29,201 nucleotides of DNA from a virus: the IMG/VR virus record IMGVR_UViG_3300042330_000045, positions 1-29,201 of that record; one strand, 5' to 3'. Positions within the stretch are counted from its first letter, which is position 1. The number at the start of each line of letters is the position of its first letter. Of the stretch, positions 8,104 through 14,198 are shown one piece after another. The notes beneath the pieces are model-generated. The model saw only the letters and a program-made list of their open reading frames with translations, searched no databases and had not been told where the DNA came from. Both the position numbers and the translations under genes were made by a program.

Positions 8104-8458
8104 AGTAGCTAGAGAAGTTGTTAAAGATTTGACTAGATATGATAACTTAAAAAACATATCTAAGTTTCAGGATAGCTTAATAAACACTAAGGATAATGAA
8201 ATACTCGTTTTAAGAGACTTAAATACACTTAGTGATAAGATTATATTAAACCAACAAGATATTATAAATAAACTATCTAAAAAGAGCTTAAAATTAGATA
8301 TAAGGATAGGAAGTAATATTACAAATAGGTTTGAGTTATATAATACAGTCAGATTAAACTATGATAAGTTTTATATAGGCTCTTATTTGTCAGTTAATAA
8401 TTATAATTTATATCTGAGTTCCCAATTTGGTATAAATATAGAATATAAAATCTTCTAA
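8012..8458 (+). CDS. Putative outer-membrane spanin partner with beta-strand C-terminus
   Basis: A 148-aa protein starting inside the Rz-like gene (92-nt overlap, different frame). It begins with a clear signal peptide, MSRLKLLILIVMLSLKGFSQ, with cleavage probably after SQ and no lipobox Cys. Residues 25-92 are charged and helical. Residues 93-148 alternate polar and apolar residues in about four beta strands (IRIGSNI, NTVRLNY, FYIGSYLSV, LYLSSQFGI) and end in Phe, as outer-membrane beta proteins do. This suggests an o-spanin anchored by beta strands rather than by a lipid. The overlap arrangement mirrors Rz/Rz1. The function is inferred. Confidence 0.65.
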   Translation: MSRLKLLILIVMLSLKGFSQIDTTKIVLSSKVAREVVKDLTRYDNLKNISKFQDSLINTKDNEILVLRDLNTLSDKIILNQQDIINKLSKKSLKLDIRIGSNITNRFELYNTVRLNYDKFYIGSYLSVNNYNLYLSSQFGINIEYKIF

Positions 8459-8668
8459 AAAACCCTATATAATTATTATATATATAATAGCTATATAATA
8501 GAATACTATATAATTAGAATATATAATTATTATTAGTTATATATTAGAATATATAATTAGAAACATATAGTAACTACATTATATATAGCGTTTATTTTTT
8601 AAATTAAAAAACTAATTTACAATAAGATATTAAAAAGATATTAAAACTATTATTTAAAATATATTTTG
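8459..8668. repeat. AT-rich repeat region, candidate replication origin
   Basis: About 210 non-coding bases that are almost pure A/T. TATATAATTA occurs four times (8466-8475, 8507-8516, 8520-8529, 8550-8559), and a 16-bp unit TTAGAATATATAATTA occurs at 8514-8529 and 8544-8559, exactly 30 bp apart. The region separates the lysis genes from the early/replication genes. Easily melted DNA with spaced direct repeats fits an origin; a regulatory array or simple A/T drift are alternatives. Confidence 0.5.
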
Positions 8669-8676
8669 TACCTTTG
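8669..8676 (+). promoter_or_regulatory. Host-type promoter -7 element before the NinG-like gene
   Basis: TACCTTTG matches the Bacteroidota -7 consensus TAnnTTTG. The start codon follows after only 4 nt, implying a very short or absent leader. No convincing TTTG -33 box is visible. Confidence 0.55.
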
Positions 8677-8680
8677 AAAT

Positions 8681-9070
8681 ATGAAAACAAAAAGAAAGAG
8701 TTTAATAGACAAACTAGACAAAGAGTTTAGTATTTTTATCAGGAACAGATACGCTAAAAATGGAATGGCTGAGTGTGTAACCTGTGGAACAGTAAAAGAA
8801 GTAAAGCAGTTACAATGTGGGCATTTTATGAGTAGAAAGCATTATGCTACTAGATGGGATGAGGATAATTGCCAAGTTCAATGTTATACCTGTAATGTAA
8901 TGAGATATGGAGAGCAATATAAATTCGGTTTATATTTGAATGCTACTTATAATAAAGATAAAGCAGAGGAGTTATTAATACAGTCTAAACAAACTTTAAA
9001 GCTATCTGACTTTGAATTAGAGGAAATGATAGAAAAATATAAAATAATCAATAAAACATTTGCACATTAA
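8681..9070 (+). CDS. NinG/Rap-like recombination protein
   Basis: A 129-aa protein resembling lambda NinG (Rap), which acts on recombination intermediates. Visible motifs: a zinc-ribbon pair C32-x2-C35, the CGHFMSRKHYATRWDE block (46-61) with H48 and W59, then C68-x2-C71 followed by N72 and RYGE. It is shorter than lambda NinG (about 200 aa), containing mainly the zinc/HNH-like core plus a helical tail (KLSDFELEEMIEKY). It lies first in the early region, behind its own -7 element, and fits with the RecE-like exonuclease and SSB-like proteins encoded downstream. Confidence 0.85.
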   Translation: MKTKRKSLIDKLDKEFSIFIRNRYAKNGMAECVTCGTVKEVKQLQCGHFMSRKHYATRWDEDNCQVQCYTCNVMRYGEQYKFGLYLNATYNKDKAEELLIQSKQTLKLSDFELEEMIEKYKIINKTFAH

Positions 9071-9089
9071 AAAATTAATCATATCTTTG
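9059..9089 (+). promoter_or_regulatory. Strong host-type promoter driving a small RNA
   Basis: TTTG (9059-9062), a 19-nt spacer, then TATCTTTG (9082-9089): a full match to the Bacteroidota TTTG/TAnnTTTG promoter. It starts within the last codons of the NinG-like gene. The predicted transcript start is near 9096 and there is no ORF before the terminator at 9151-9185. Confidence 0.8.
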
Positions 9090-9095
9090 CTGTGT

Positions 9096-9185
9096 TCTGT
9101 TCTAGATTTAATCTAGTTTGAGTTAATAACTCAGTTTTCTTTTAGTATTAAGGTGGTTGCTATTCATTTAGTAGCCACTTTTTTT
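9096..9185 (+). ncRNA. Candidate structured small RNA (about 90 nt, three hairpins)
   Basis: Between a full promoter and an intrinsic terminator lie three hairpins: CTAGAT/ATCTAG (9102-9107 with 9111-9116, loop TTA); TGAGTT/AACTCA (9119-9124 with 9128-9133, loop AAT); and a 10-12-bp terminator stem (9151-9162 with 9169-9180, loop TTCATT) followed by seven T. There is no start codon with a worthwhile ORF. It could be a regulatory RNA, a decoy or an attenuated leader. I recognise no known RNA family. The 5' end is predicted, not measured. Confidence 0.6.
9151..9185 (+). terminator. Intrinsic terminator of the small RNA
   Basis: GTGGTTGCTA (9153-9162) pairs with TAGTAGCCAC (9169-9178), including two G-U pairs, around the loop TTCATT. 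The T-run is 9179-9185. Confidence 0.85.
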
Positions 9186-9271
9186 ATGTTTGAAACCCTT
9201 ATAATTCCTACAATTTTAAAAATATTTGTATTTTTTTATTAAATTTATTTTTTTTATTAAAAATCTTTTTA

Positions 9272-9279
9272 TAATTTTG
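9272..9279 (+). promoter_or_regulatory. Host-type -7 element before the SSB-like operon
   Basis: TAATTTTG matches TAnnTTTG and lies 27 nt before the ATG at 9307. The -33 region is a T-run without a clear TTTG. The region between the upstream terminator and this element (9186-9271) is A/T-rich and holds no gene. Confidence 0.55.
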
Positions 9280-9306
9280 TTTTATTATTAATTAAAACTA
9301 GAACAA

Positions 9307-9480
9307 ATGGAAACAAAAGATGAGCATTTAGAATACTTGCTATTTAGAGTGAGTGCTATGGAAAAAGAGTTAGACAGATTAAGATTAGAAAATCTTTATT
9401 TAGCTCAAAAATTAGAATATTACGATAATCGTAATGAAATATTAACTATTAATTATAATCATTTAAACTATGGAAACTAG
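9307..9480 (+). CDS. Small coiled-coil protein heading the SSB-like operon
   Basis: A 57-aa, leucine- and glutamate-rich peptide with a predicted coiled coil (SAMEKELDRLRLENLYLAQK, residues 16-35). It is the first gene after the promoter at 9272 and overlaps the next gene by 11 nt. A similar tiny leucine-rich helix (13891-14007) is first in the RecE operon, so each early operon starts with a short helical leader protein. Possible roles are dimeric regulation or protein-protein contacts; nothing more specific is visible. Confidence 0.7.
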   Translation: METKDEHLEYLLFRVSAMEKELDRLRLENLYLAQKLEYYDNRNEILTINYNHLNYGN

Positions 9481-9847
9481 CCAAGTTAAACAAGTCGAGC
9501 AAAACGGCTTATGGAATGGAATGAACAAATTTAAGGTAACCTTATCTAATGGTAAAGCTCTAACGTTTTTCGCTAAAGGAGAATTTAGTGCTAAGATAGG
9601 AGATACTATTAATTATGAAGTTACTAATGAGCAGTATGGTAATGCTAAATTACTAAGAGATACACCTAAAACCTTTGTACCTCAGGAAAAAAAGTACGAG
9701 AGTAAGAGTGTAGATACTCAGACTAGTATTATTAGACAAACTTGTATTAAGGCAGCTGCTGAGTTTAATGCTCAGAGAACAGGTGTAGGAGTTCAGGATA
9801 TAATTACAGATGCAGAAATATTATTTAATTGGGTAACAAATTCATAG
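9470..9847 (+). CDS. OB-fold-like DNA metabolism protein
   Basis: A 125-aa protein. Residues 10-62 look like a small beta-barrel (FKVTLSNGKALTFFAKGEF, GDTINYEVTNEQYGNAKLLR), as in OB-fold modules. Residues 84-125 are helical (SIIRQTCIKAAAEFNAQ then AEILFNWVT), resembling a C-terminal segment shared by several phage single-strand-binding or recombination accessory proteins. It is followed after 2 nt by a protein with an SSB-type acidic tip. A ssDNA-binding role is plausible but not proven. Confidence 0.6.
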   Translation: METSQVKQVEQNGLWNGMNKFKVTLSNGKALTFFAKGEFSAKIGDTINYEVTNEQYGNAKLLRDTPKTFVPQEKKYESKSVDTQTSIIRQTCIKAAAEFNAQRTGVGVQDIITDAEILFNWVTNS

Positions 9848-9849
9848 AG

Positions 9850-10140
9850 ATGGAAAATATATTAGTAAATGGTTTAATACCAAAAAAAGCAAAGCACGAT
9901 TTTATCGTAACTAACTTACACTTTAACGTAGCAGAGTTTAGTAATTTTTTAATAGAGCATAAAGAATATATTGCTCAGAATAATGGATGGCTAACTGTAG
10001 ATATTTTAAAGTCTAAAAAAGATGCTGATAAGTTTTACGGAAAGATTACTAAATTAGATAAAAGAGCTGCGGTTCCTGCTTCAAGTCATATGCCCGACAG
10101 AGAGGTAGCTGCTAAAGTAGAAGATGATTTACCATTTTAA
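9850..10140 (+). CDS. Small protein with SSB-like acidic C-terminal tip
   Basis: A 96-aa protein from the ATG at 9850, two bases after the upstream stop; the in-frame TTG at 9829 lies inside the upstream gene and is less likely. It has a mixed alpha/beta core (KHDFIVTNLHFNVAEFSNFL, NGWLTVDILKSKK) and ends in KVEDDLPF. The sequence DDLPF closely matches the C-terminal tip (DDIPF) by which bacterial SSB recruits replication and repair proteins. It therefore probably works at single-stranded DNA with its upstream neighbour. I do not recognise the core family. A terminator follows. Confidence 0.65.
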   Translation: MENILVNGLIPKKAKHDFIVTNLHFNVAEFSNFLIEHKEYIAQNNGWLTVDILKSKKDADKFYGKITKLDKRAAVPASSHMPDREVAAKVEDDLPF

Positions 10141-10149
10141 TAATAATAT

Positions 10150-10178
10150 GGGGTGGCTGTTATAGTTGCCCCTTTTTT
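10150..10178 (+). terminator. Intrinsic terminator before the ATPase gene
   Basis: GGGGTGGC (10150-10157) pairs with GTTGCCCC (10165-10172), four G-C pairs plus wobble pairs and a closing C-G, followed by six T. No promoter is visible before the gene at 10193, so downstream genes probably depend on readthrough. Confidence 0.75.
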
Positions 10179-10192
10179 AATACACATAAAAG

Positions 10193-11107
10193 ATGCTAGT
10201 AGAAATAGAACAACAAATAGAATTATTAAGACAGGTTAAGTTAGGAAATATTAAAGAGGGTTTAAAATTAGAGATACCTGAAATAGATGAGTATTTTAGA
10301 TTTAAGCCTACAAACCTTAATTTTATATTAGGACACGCAAACGTAGGTAAGACTTCGGTAATAATGTATTTAATGTTATGTTATTCAAAAAAGTATAATC
10401 TTAAATGGTTAGTTTATACTTCTGAGAATGAAACATACGGAGTTATACGTAGATTAGTTGAGTACCTTTGTGAAAAGCCGATACAACATATTGACGATTT
10501 CGATTTTAATTACCAAGTAGGATGGATAAATGACCATTTTAAATTTGTAGCTACAGATAGAATATATACATATAAGCAGTTATTGGACTTAGGTAAGGCA
10601 GTTAAGGAAGCTTGGGACTATGACGGAGTATTACTAGACCCGTATAATTCTATTGCTAAAGATAGTCAGGTACTAAAATCGGTAGGAGGTAACTCTCACG
10701 ATTACGATTATTATGCAACTAGTGAAATGAGAATATTTTGTAAGGTTAATAAAGTTGCTATGTGGATATGTGGACACCCTAGTACAGAAAGTATTAGAAA
10801 AGTACATAGAGACGGACACTTTTATGCAGGACACCCTGTACCACCTAACAGCTCAGATATTGAGGGAGGAGGGAAATTTGTAAACCGATGCGATGATTTT
10901 ATGGTAATACATAGATATATATACCACGCAGCAGATTATATGAAAACTCAGATTTATATGCGTAAAGTCAAAGAGATAGAAACAGGAGGGAGACCTAATA
11001 GCATAGACAGTCCAATAGAGATGCGAGCTATGAAAAATAATGTAGGTTATGAGATAGGAGGAAAGAGTATTTTAAAATTAATTGAGGAACAGAAAGCACC
11101 ATTTTAA
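10193..11107 (+). CDS. RecA/DnaB-type ATPase, probable replicative helicase-like protein
   Basis: A 304-aa P-loop ATPase of the RecA/DnaB superfamily. Walker A is GHANVGKT (47-54); a catalytic-glutamate-like position is in TSENE (76-80); Walker B is YDGVLLDPYNS (143-153), with LLD ending in D149; ICGHPS (192-197) fits a sensor/H-loop. There is no separate DnaB N-terminal domain or primase, so it is a minimal ATPase of the DnaB-C/RepA type. It would act in DNA replication or recombination, with the SSB-like proteins just upstream. No phage polymerase is visible, so host replication proteins are presumably recruited. Confidence 0.8.
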   Translation: MLVEIEQQIELLRQVKLGNIKEGLKLEIPEIDEYFRFKPTNLNFILGHANVGKTSVIMYLMLCYSKKYNLKWLVYTSENETYGVIRRLVEYLCEKPIQHIDDFDFNYQVGWINDHFKFVATDRIYTYKQLLDLGKAVKEAWDYDGVLLDPYNSIAKDSQVLKSVGGNSHDYDYYATSEMRIFCKVNKVAMWICGHPSTESIRKVHRDGHFYAGHPVPPNSSDIEGGGKFVNRCDDFMVIHRYIYHAADYMKTQIYMRKVKEIETGGRPNSIDSPIEMRAMKNNVGYEIGGKSILKLIEEQKAPF

Positions 11108-11108
11108 T

Positions 11109-11330
11109 ATGACACCAAAAGAAAAAGCCGAAGAGTTAGTAAATAGATATATGAATTTAAATAAAGTAAAGTTATCAGATTACTCAGTGATTTATACACC
11201 AACAGCCAAACAATGTGCATTAATAGCAATTGATGAGATGATAAAACAACAACAAATTCAGTTTGATGAAATGATTTGGTCTTGCGTTGGATATTGGAAA
11301 GAAGTAAAAGAAGAAATTTTAAAGCTATGA
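11109..11330 (+). CDS. Small conserved phage protein (MTPKEKAEEL family)
   Basis: A 73-aa, mostly helical protein. The start is the ATG one base after the ATPase stop; an in-frame TTG at 11082 within the ATPase gene is unlikely. The pattern PKEKAEELVNRY, AKQCALIAIDEM and YWKEVKEEILKL is common, from memory, in small proteins of Bacteroidota phages and prophages, with no known function. Codon use (GAA, CCA, CAA) differs from that of the core genes, as in the following three genes, suggesting a shared accessory cassette. It overlaps the next gene by ATGA. Confidence 0.75.
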   Translation: MTPKEKAEELVNRYMNLNKVKLSDYSVIYTPTAKQCALIAIDEMIKQQQIQFDEMIWSCVGYWKEVKEEILKL

Positions 11331-11491
11331 AAATAGAAATACAACATTACGGAAATACATACACAGTAGAAACACCAAATGATGATTTAGAAGCTGTAGA
11401 AGTATTAGATATTATTACAGGTTTATTAATTCAAATGGGATATCAACAAAAAAGTATTAACGAGGCAATAAAAGAATTAGCAGATGAGTGA
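11327..11491 (+). CDS. Small conserved protein of unknown function
   Basis: A 54-aa protein starting at the ATG that overlaps the previous stop (ATGA); the longer reading frame from 11276 lies within the upstream gene. It begins with a beta hairpin (MKIEIQHYGNTYTVETPNDD) followed by helices (VEVLDIITGLLIQMGY, INEAIKELADE). I recall similar short proteins in Flavobacteriia phages but know no function. It overlaps the next gene by 8 nt. Confidence 0.7.
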   Translation: MKIEIQHYGNTYTVETPNDDLEAVEVLDIITGLLIQMGYQQKSINEAIKELADE

Positions 11492-11684
11492 TATAACTAA
11501 ATGCCAAGATGATAAATGCCCGTCAAAAGAAATATGTTACAGATATACAGCACCTGAAGGAGAAAGACAAGCTTATGGTATTTTTAATAGAGAGGAAGAT
11601 GCAGATAATTGCGATATGTTTTGGGGAGGTAATGCAACAGCTATATTTATAGAATTAAAAAATATAGTAAATGGAAACAATTAA
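11484..11684 (+). CDS. Small Cys-rich conserved protein
   Basis: A 66-aa protein with Cys at 7, 12, 18 and 43 in ITKCQDDKCPSKEICYRYTA and NCDMFW, a probable zinc-binding arrangement. The motif K-C-x4-CP-x-KE-x-CYRYTAP is familiar from small proteins scattered through bacteria and phages, annotated as hypothetical. It belongs to a run of four overlapping small genes (11109-11889) between the ATPase and sigma-factor genes. Such runs often encode host-interaction functions, but nothing shows that directly here. Confidence 0.7.
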   Translation: MSDITKCQDDKCPSKEICYRYTAPEGERQAYGIFNREEDADNCDMFWGGNATAIFIELKNIVNGNN

Positions 11685-11889
11685 AATAACATTTAAGCAT
11701 TGGGACTATACTTGTGGAGATGGTTGTTGTACAAGTTTTGGCACAAGATTATATTTAAATAATAAAGAATTAGAACACCCAAACCCTGAAATATGGGATA
11801 ATGGATATTTAGGAGAAGATATAGAAACAGCATTACACGCAGTTTTAAAAGAATTAGGATATAAAGTTGAATTTGAAAATAAATATTAA
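11671..11889 (+). CDS. Small conserved protein with CGDGCC motif
   Basis: A 72-aa protein with HWDYTCGDGCCTSFGTRLYL (residues 10-29), which has three closely spaced Cys, followed by NNKELEHPNPEIWDNGYLGED and a C-terminal helix. The combination is seen, from memory, in hypothetical proteins of many bacteria and phages; metal binding is plausible. It overlaps the upstream gene by 14 nt and the downstream gene by 1 nt. Confidence 0.7.
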   Translation: METIKITFKHWDYTCGDGCCTSFGTRLYLNNKELEHPNPEIWDNGYLGEDIETALHAVLKELGYKVEFENKY

Positions 11890-12275
11890 TGGAAACTAAA
11901 AAAGAATTAACAGAAAAATATGTACACAAATTAGTAACTAGTGTAATGACAGCTCAGATATTAAATAATCAATTACACGAGCTAAGCGTTGTAGGTCTGT
12001 TTCAGAAAAAAGACAAACAGATTATAAACAATGCAGTTAGAATATTAGAAAACATAGAGACTACATATTACGATAAGTTTTGGGAAGAGAAAGAAAAAGA
12101 TACAAGCGATGTTTATTTAGTGTATGAGACTTTTATTAAAGTAATGAGTAATATACCTATTTATGATGTAGAAAATTTGATGTATTTATATGATTTATAT
12201 AAAAACCATACAGAGAAGTTAAACAATTTAATAGAGGAAATAAATGGAAATGAAATTTTATCTGACAAGAGTTAG
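11889..12275 (+). CDS. Helical early protein of unknown function
   Basis: A 128-aa, almost entirely helical protein without Cys, signal peptide or membrane segment (segments ELTEKYVHKLVTSVMTAQIL, INNAVRILENIETTYYDKFW). It shares one base with the preceding gene and overlaps the next small gene by 32 nt. I do not recognise it. Its place in the early operon suggests a regulatory or host-interaction role, which is inference. Confidence 0.65.
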   Translation: METKKELTEKYVHKLVTSVMTAQILNNQLHELSVVGLFQKKDKQIINNAVRILENIETTYYDKFWEEKEKDTSDVYLVYETFIKVMSNIPIYDVENLMYLYDLYKNHTEKLNNLIEEINGNEILSDKS

Positions 12276-12399
12276 AGGTTTCGCTATCGGAGTGATAGTA
12301 TACAAACCTAGTTACGAATATGATGATGTTACAGAGGAAGACGAATTTACTGAAATTGACATTATATTAGGTTTTATAAGTATTAAAATAGTATGTTAG
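12244..12399 (+). CDS. Small acidic protein upstream of the sigma-like gene
   Basis: A 51-aa protein: a basic, beta-prone N-terminal part (MKFYLTRVRGFAIGVIVYKP), an acidic middle (DDVTEEDEFTEID) and a hydrophobic end (IILGFISIKIVC). It fills the gap between two genes and overlaps both (32 nt and 7 nt). An alternative start is the ATG at 12250. Its position next to the sigma-like factor invites comparison with an anti-sigma or co-regulator, but the sequence shows no specific motif. Confidence 0.6.
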   Translation: MEMKFYLTRVRGFAIGVIVYKPSYEYDDVTEEDEFTEIDIILGFISIKIVC

Positions 12400-12896
12400 A
12401 ATTACTAGCTAAACAGCATACAACTTGGATAAAATATTTAAGGTCGTTTGGCTGCCCTGAGTATTTATGTGAGGACTTTGTACAGGATATGTATATTAAA
12501 ATTTATGAGTATTTAGAAAAGTACGACAAAGATTTAATGTACAACGGAGATGAGGTAAACTATTATTTTGTATATGTAACTTTATATAATCTTTATAAGG
12601 ATAGCCACAGAAAAAAGAAACTAAACTTTATAGATGTTTTAGATTTTCAGGAACTAGAGATAGAGGACTTAGTATATTTTGAAATAGATAATAGTAAGGA
12701 ACTAGAAGCTGTGGAGAAATGGTATAACTCAGAGAATAAAAATGTATACGAAGATTTATATTATAAGAAAATTTTTGAGGAGGTTTTTATAGAAAAAAAG
12801 TCAGTTTCAGAACTGAGCCGAGAAAGTAAAATTACATATTGGAGTTTAAGAAATGCTGTTAAGATAATTAAAAAACAAATAAACGATTTAAAATGA
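12393..12896 (+). CDS. Sigma-70-like RNA polymerase sigma factor
   Basis: A 167-aa protein with the layout of small (ECF-like) sigma factors. Residues 27-75 match region 2: EDFVQDMYIKIYEYLEKYD, then NYYFVYVTLYNLYKDSHRKKK, equivalent to the core-binding and -10-recognition helices. Residues about 136-165 (KSVSELSRESKITYWSLRNA) form a helix-turn-helix like region 4. The linker is acidic. It would redirect host RNA polymerase to phage promoters; the repeated CGTTATA motif before virion genes is the obvious candidate target. It lies in the early region, as expected for a middle/late switch. Confidence 0.75.
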   Translation: MLELLAKQHTTWIKYLRSFGCPEYLCEDFVQDMYIKIYEYLEKYDKDLMYNGDEVNYYFVYVTLYNLYKDSHRKKKLNFIDVLDFQELEIEDLVYFEIDNSKELEAVEKWYNSENKNVYEDLYYKKIFEEVFIEKKSVSELSRESKITYWSLRNAVKIIKKQINDLK

Positions 12897-13060
12897 TACG
12901 ATCACTAGACAAGTTTTATTTAAAGAAAATCAAAAGAAGATTTGGAGAGGTTCCGTACTTACAATGTATATACACAAACGGACTAGAAACTAAAATAATT
13001 GCCTATCAGTATGGAGAGGATATAAAAACTGTAATATATGAAAATGAAACTAGGGACTAA
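12893..13060 (+). CDS. Small protein after the sigma-like gene
   Basis: A 55-aa protein that starts at an ATGA overlap with the sigma-like gene. It has a basic helical start (KFYLKKIKRRFGEV), then a beta-prone part (YLQCIYTNGLETKIIAYQYG). The tight coupling suggests joint expression with the sigma-like factor. I do not recognise a family. Confidence 0.65.
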   Translation: MIRSLDKFYLKKIKRRFGEVPYLQCIYTNGLETKIIAYQYGEDIKTVIYENETRD

Positions 13061-13199
13061 GTTAGAAATACTGTTTAAGTATACAGGAATTAAATTTATA
13101 GTTAAATGGTTTAGCAATTTATTTAACATAGATTGTGGATGTGAGGAGAGAAAAGATTTTTTAGATAACTTAGATAACATTTATAGAAATGGAAAGTAA
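13038..13199 (+). CDS. Small conserved CGC-ERK protein
   Basis: A 53-aa protein: a basic amphipathic start (LGTKLEILFKYTGIKFIVKW), then DCGCEERKDFLDNL. The pattern, a GI-x-x-IVK helix followed by CGC-x-ERK, recurs, from memory, in short phage proteins of unknown function. An alternative start is the ATG at 13044. It overlaps the previous gene by 23 nt and the next by 11 nt. Confidence 0.7.
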   Translation: MKMKLGTKLEILFKYTGIKFIVKWFSNLFNIDCGCEERKDFLDNLDNIYRNGK

Positions 13200-13404
13200 A
13201 GATTATTTTTATTGGTATGACTTTAGAGCAGGTATCGGTAACCGAATAACTAGAGAAGAGTATAACAAGGTATGTGAATTACACGCTAAGTACTTTAATC
13301 ACAAGGTAAAGTATGTATGTACTTGTAAACCTAGTGCAATACAAAAATATATAGACGATTTAAACGAGTTCTTTGAAAAGTCTCAGAAGCCAAAAATTAG
13401 ATGA
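13189..13404 (+). CDS. Small conserved protein with CTCKP motif
   Basis: A 71-aa protein with YVCTCKPSAIQKYIDDLNEF (residues 42-61) near the C-terminus. Short proteins ending in C-x-C-x-P followed by a helix with DLN often sit beside the CGC-ERK protein in Bacteroidota phages (from memory), suggesting the two work together. The function is unknown. It overlaps the next gene by 4 nt (ATGA). Confidence 0.65.
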   Translation: MESKDYFYWYDFRAGIGNRITREEYNKVCELHAKYFNHKVKYVCTCKPSAIQKYIDDLNEFFEKSQKPKIR

Positions 13405-13805
13405 TAAAAAAAATTAAAGAATGGGAGTTAGCGTTAGTTAATTTACTTAACCTAGATGGGTGGAAATTAGAAGTTTCAAAAGATTATGATTGTTACGATG
13501 CTATAGGATATACTCCTAAGGGTTTAAAATGCGTAATAGAAATGAAATTTAGAAACGATTATTACGAGGAGAAAATGCTAGAGAAAGCAAAGTACGATAA
13601 GCTTATGAAAATGGAGGGATATGTAAAGATATACTTTGTTAATGATGCTAAGGGTAATTATTTTTTTTGGTTAGATGATATGATAATGCCTGAGTTAATA
13701 ACAATGCAACTTCCTAAGCAAACCCTATGGAATAAAGACAAAGTAACCAAGCAGATATATTTACTTCCTGAAAGTAAAGCTACTATAATTAATAGGAATA
13801 GTTAA
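13401..13805 (+). CDS. PD-(D/E)XK-type nuclease-like protein
   Basis: A 134-aa protein with a minimal restriction-like nuclease signature: D33 in CYDAIGYTPKG, followed by the E-x-K pair E47/K49 in KCVIEMKFR, then a helix with conserved Tyr (AKYDKLMKM) and a strand YVKIYFVND. The order (helix, D strand, ExK strand, helix, strand) matches the PD-(D/E)XK fold, including Holliday-junction-resolvase-like and VRR-type members. A role in recombination or DNA processing is likely. It ends the operon before the gap at 13806. Confidence 0.7.
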   Translation: MIKKIKEWELALVNLLNLDGWKLEVSKDYDCYDAIGYTPKGLKCVIEMKFRNDYYEEKMLEKAKYDKLMKMEGYVKIYFVNDAKGNYFFWLDDMIMPELITMQLPKQTLWNKDKVTKQIYLLPESKATIINRNS

Positions 13806-13854
13806 ATTTTTTAAAAAAAGTTACATTTTTATTTTTTTATTAAAAAAGTTTTAA

Positions 13855-13862
13855 TATCTTTG
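13855..13862 (+). promoter_or_regulatory. Host-type -7 element before the RecE-like operon
   Basis: TATCTTTG matches TAnnTTTG; the start codon follows 28 nt downstream. The -33 position falls in a T-rich run with no good TTTG. The gap 13806-13890 holds only this element and A/T-rich DNA. Confidence 0.6.
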
Positions 13863-13890
13863 TTGGGTTATTAATTTAAACTAAAAGAAA

Positions 13891-14007
13891 ATGAACGATT
13901 TTATGTACAACAAAGTAATGCAATTAATAGAAGAAAAATTGCAATTAGAATTAGAGATTATAAGATTAAAAAGAGAATTAGAAATTATTAAAATAGAGAA
14001 CAGATGA
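13891..14007 (+). CDS. Very small leucine-zipper-like peptide
   Basis: A 38-aa peptide that is one continuous predicted amphipathic helix (QLIEEKLQLELEIIRLKREL). It is first in its operon, as is the 57-aa coiled-coil gene at 9307, and couples to the next gene by ATGA. It could dimerise. No function is known to me. Confidence 0.6.
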   Translation: MNDFMYNKVMQLIEEKLQLELEIIRLKRELEIIKIENR

Positions 14008-14198
14008 GAACAGAAATTATAGAATATTACGAGGTTGAGTTTGAAGTTGAGTACAAGTTTATTGAGGGAGACTTTAGTACAGGTTTAACAGATAGCTTTA
14101 TTATTCAGGCTATTTATGTGAATGGAGTAGAAGTTTACGAAATATTAAGCGATAAGGTAATAGATTACTTACATAATGAAATTGCTCAGAGATGTTAA
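14004..14198 (+). CDS. Small acidic early protein
   Basis: A 64-aa, acidic, beta-prone protein (TEIIEYYEVEFEVEYKFIEG) with a helical end. It overlaps the genes on both sides by 4-7 nt. I do not recognise it. Confidence 0.65.
   Translation: MRTEIIEYYEVEFEVEYKFIEGDFSTGLTDSFIIQAIYVNGVEVYEILSDKVIDYLHNEIAQRC

Noticed and set aside
8466-8559. CRISPR-like array in the AT-rich repeats
   Set aside because: Repeats are short, A/T-only and irregularly spaced except for one pair; there are no spacers of constant length and no cas genes.
9186-9271. Possible tiny peptide starting MFETLIIPTILK
   Set aside because: Only 17 codons, located between the terminator and the next -7 element, with no coupling to a neighbour.
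9829-9849. Longer N-terminus from TTG for the DDLPF protein
   Set aside because: The TTG lies inside the upstream gene; the ATG at 9850 is two bases after its stop, the usual arrangement here. The same reasoning rejects the TTG starts at 11082 and 17101.
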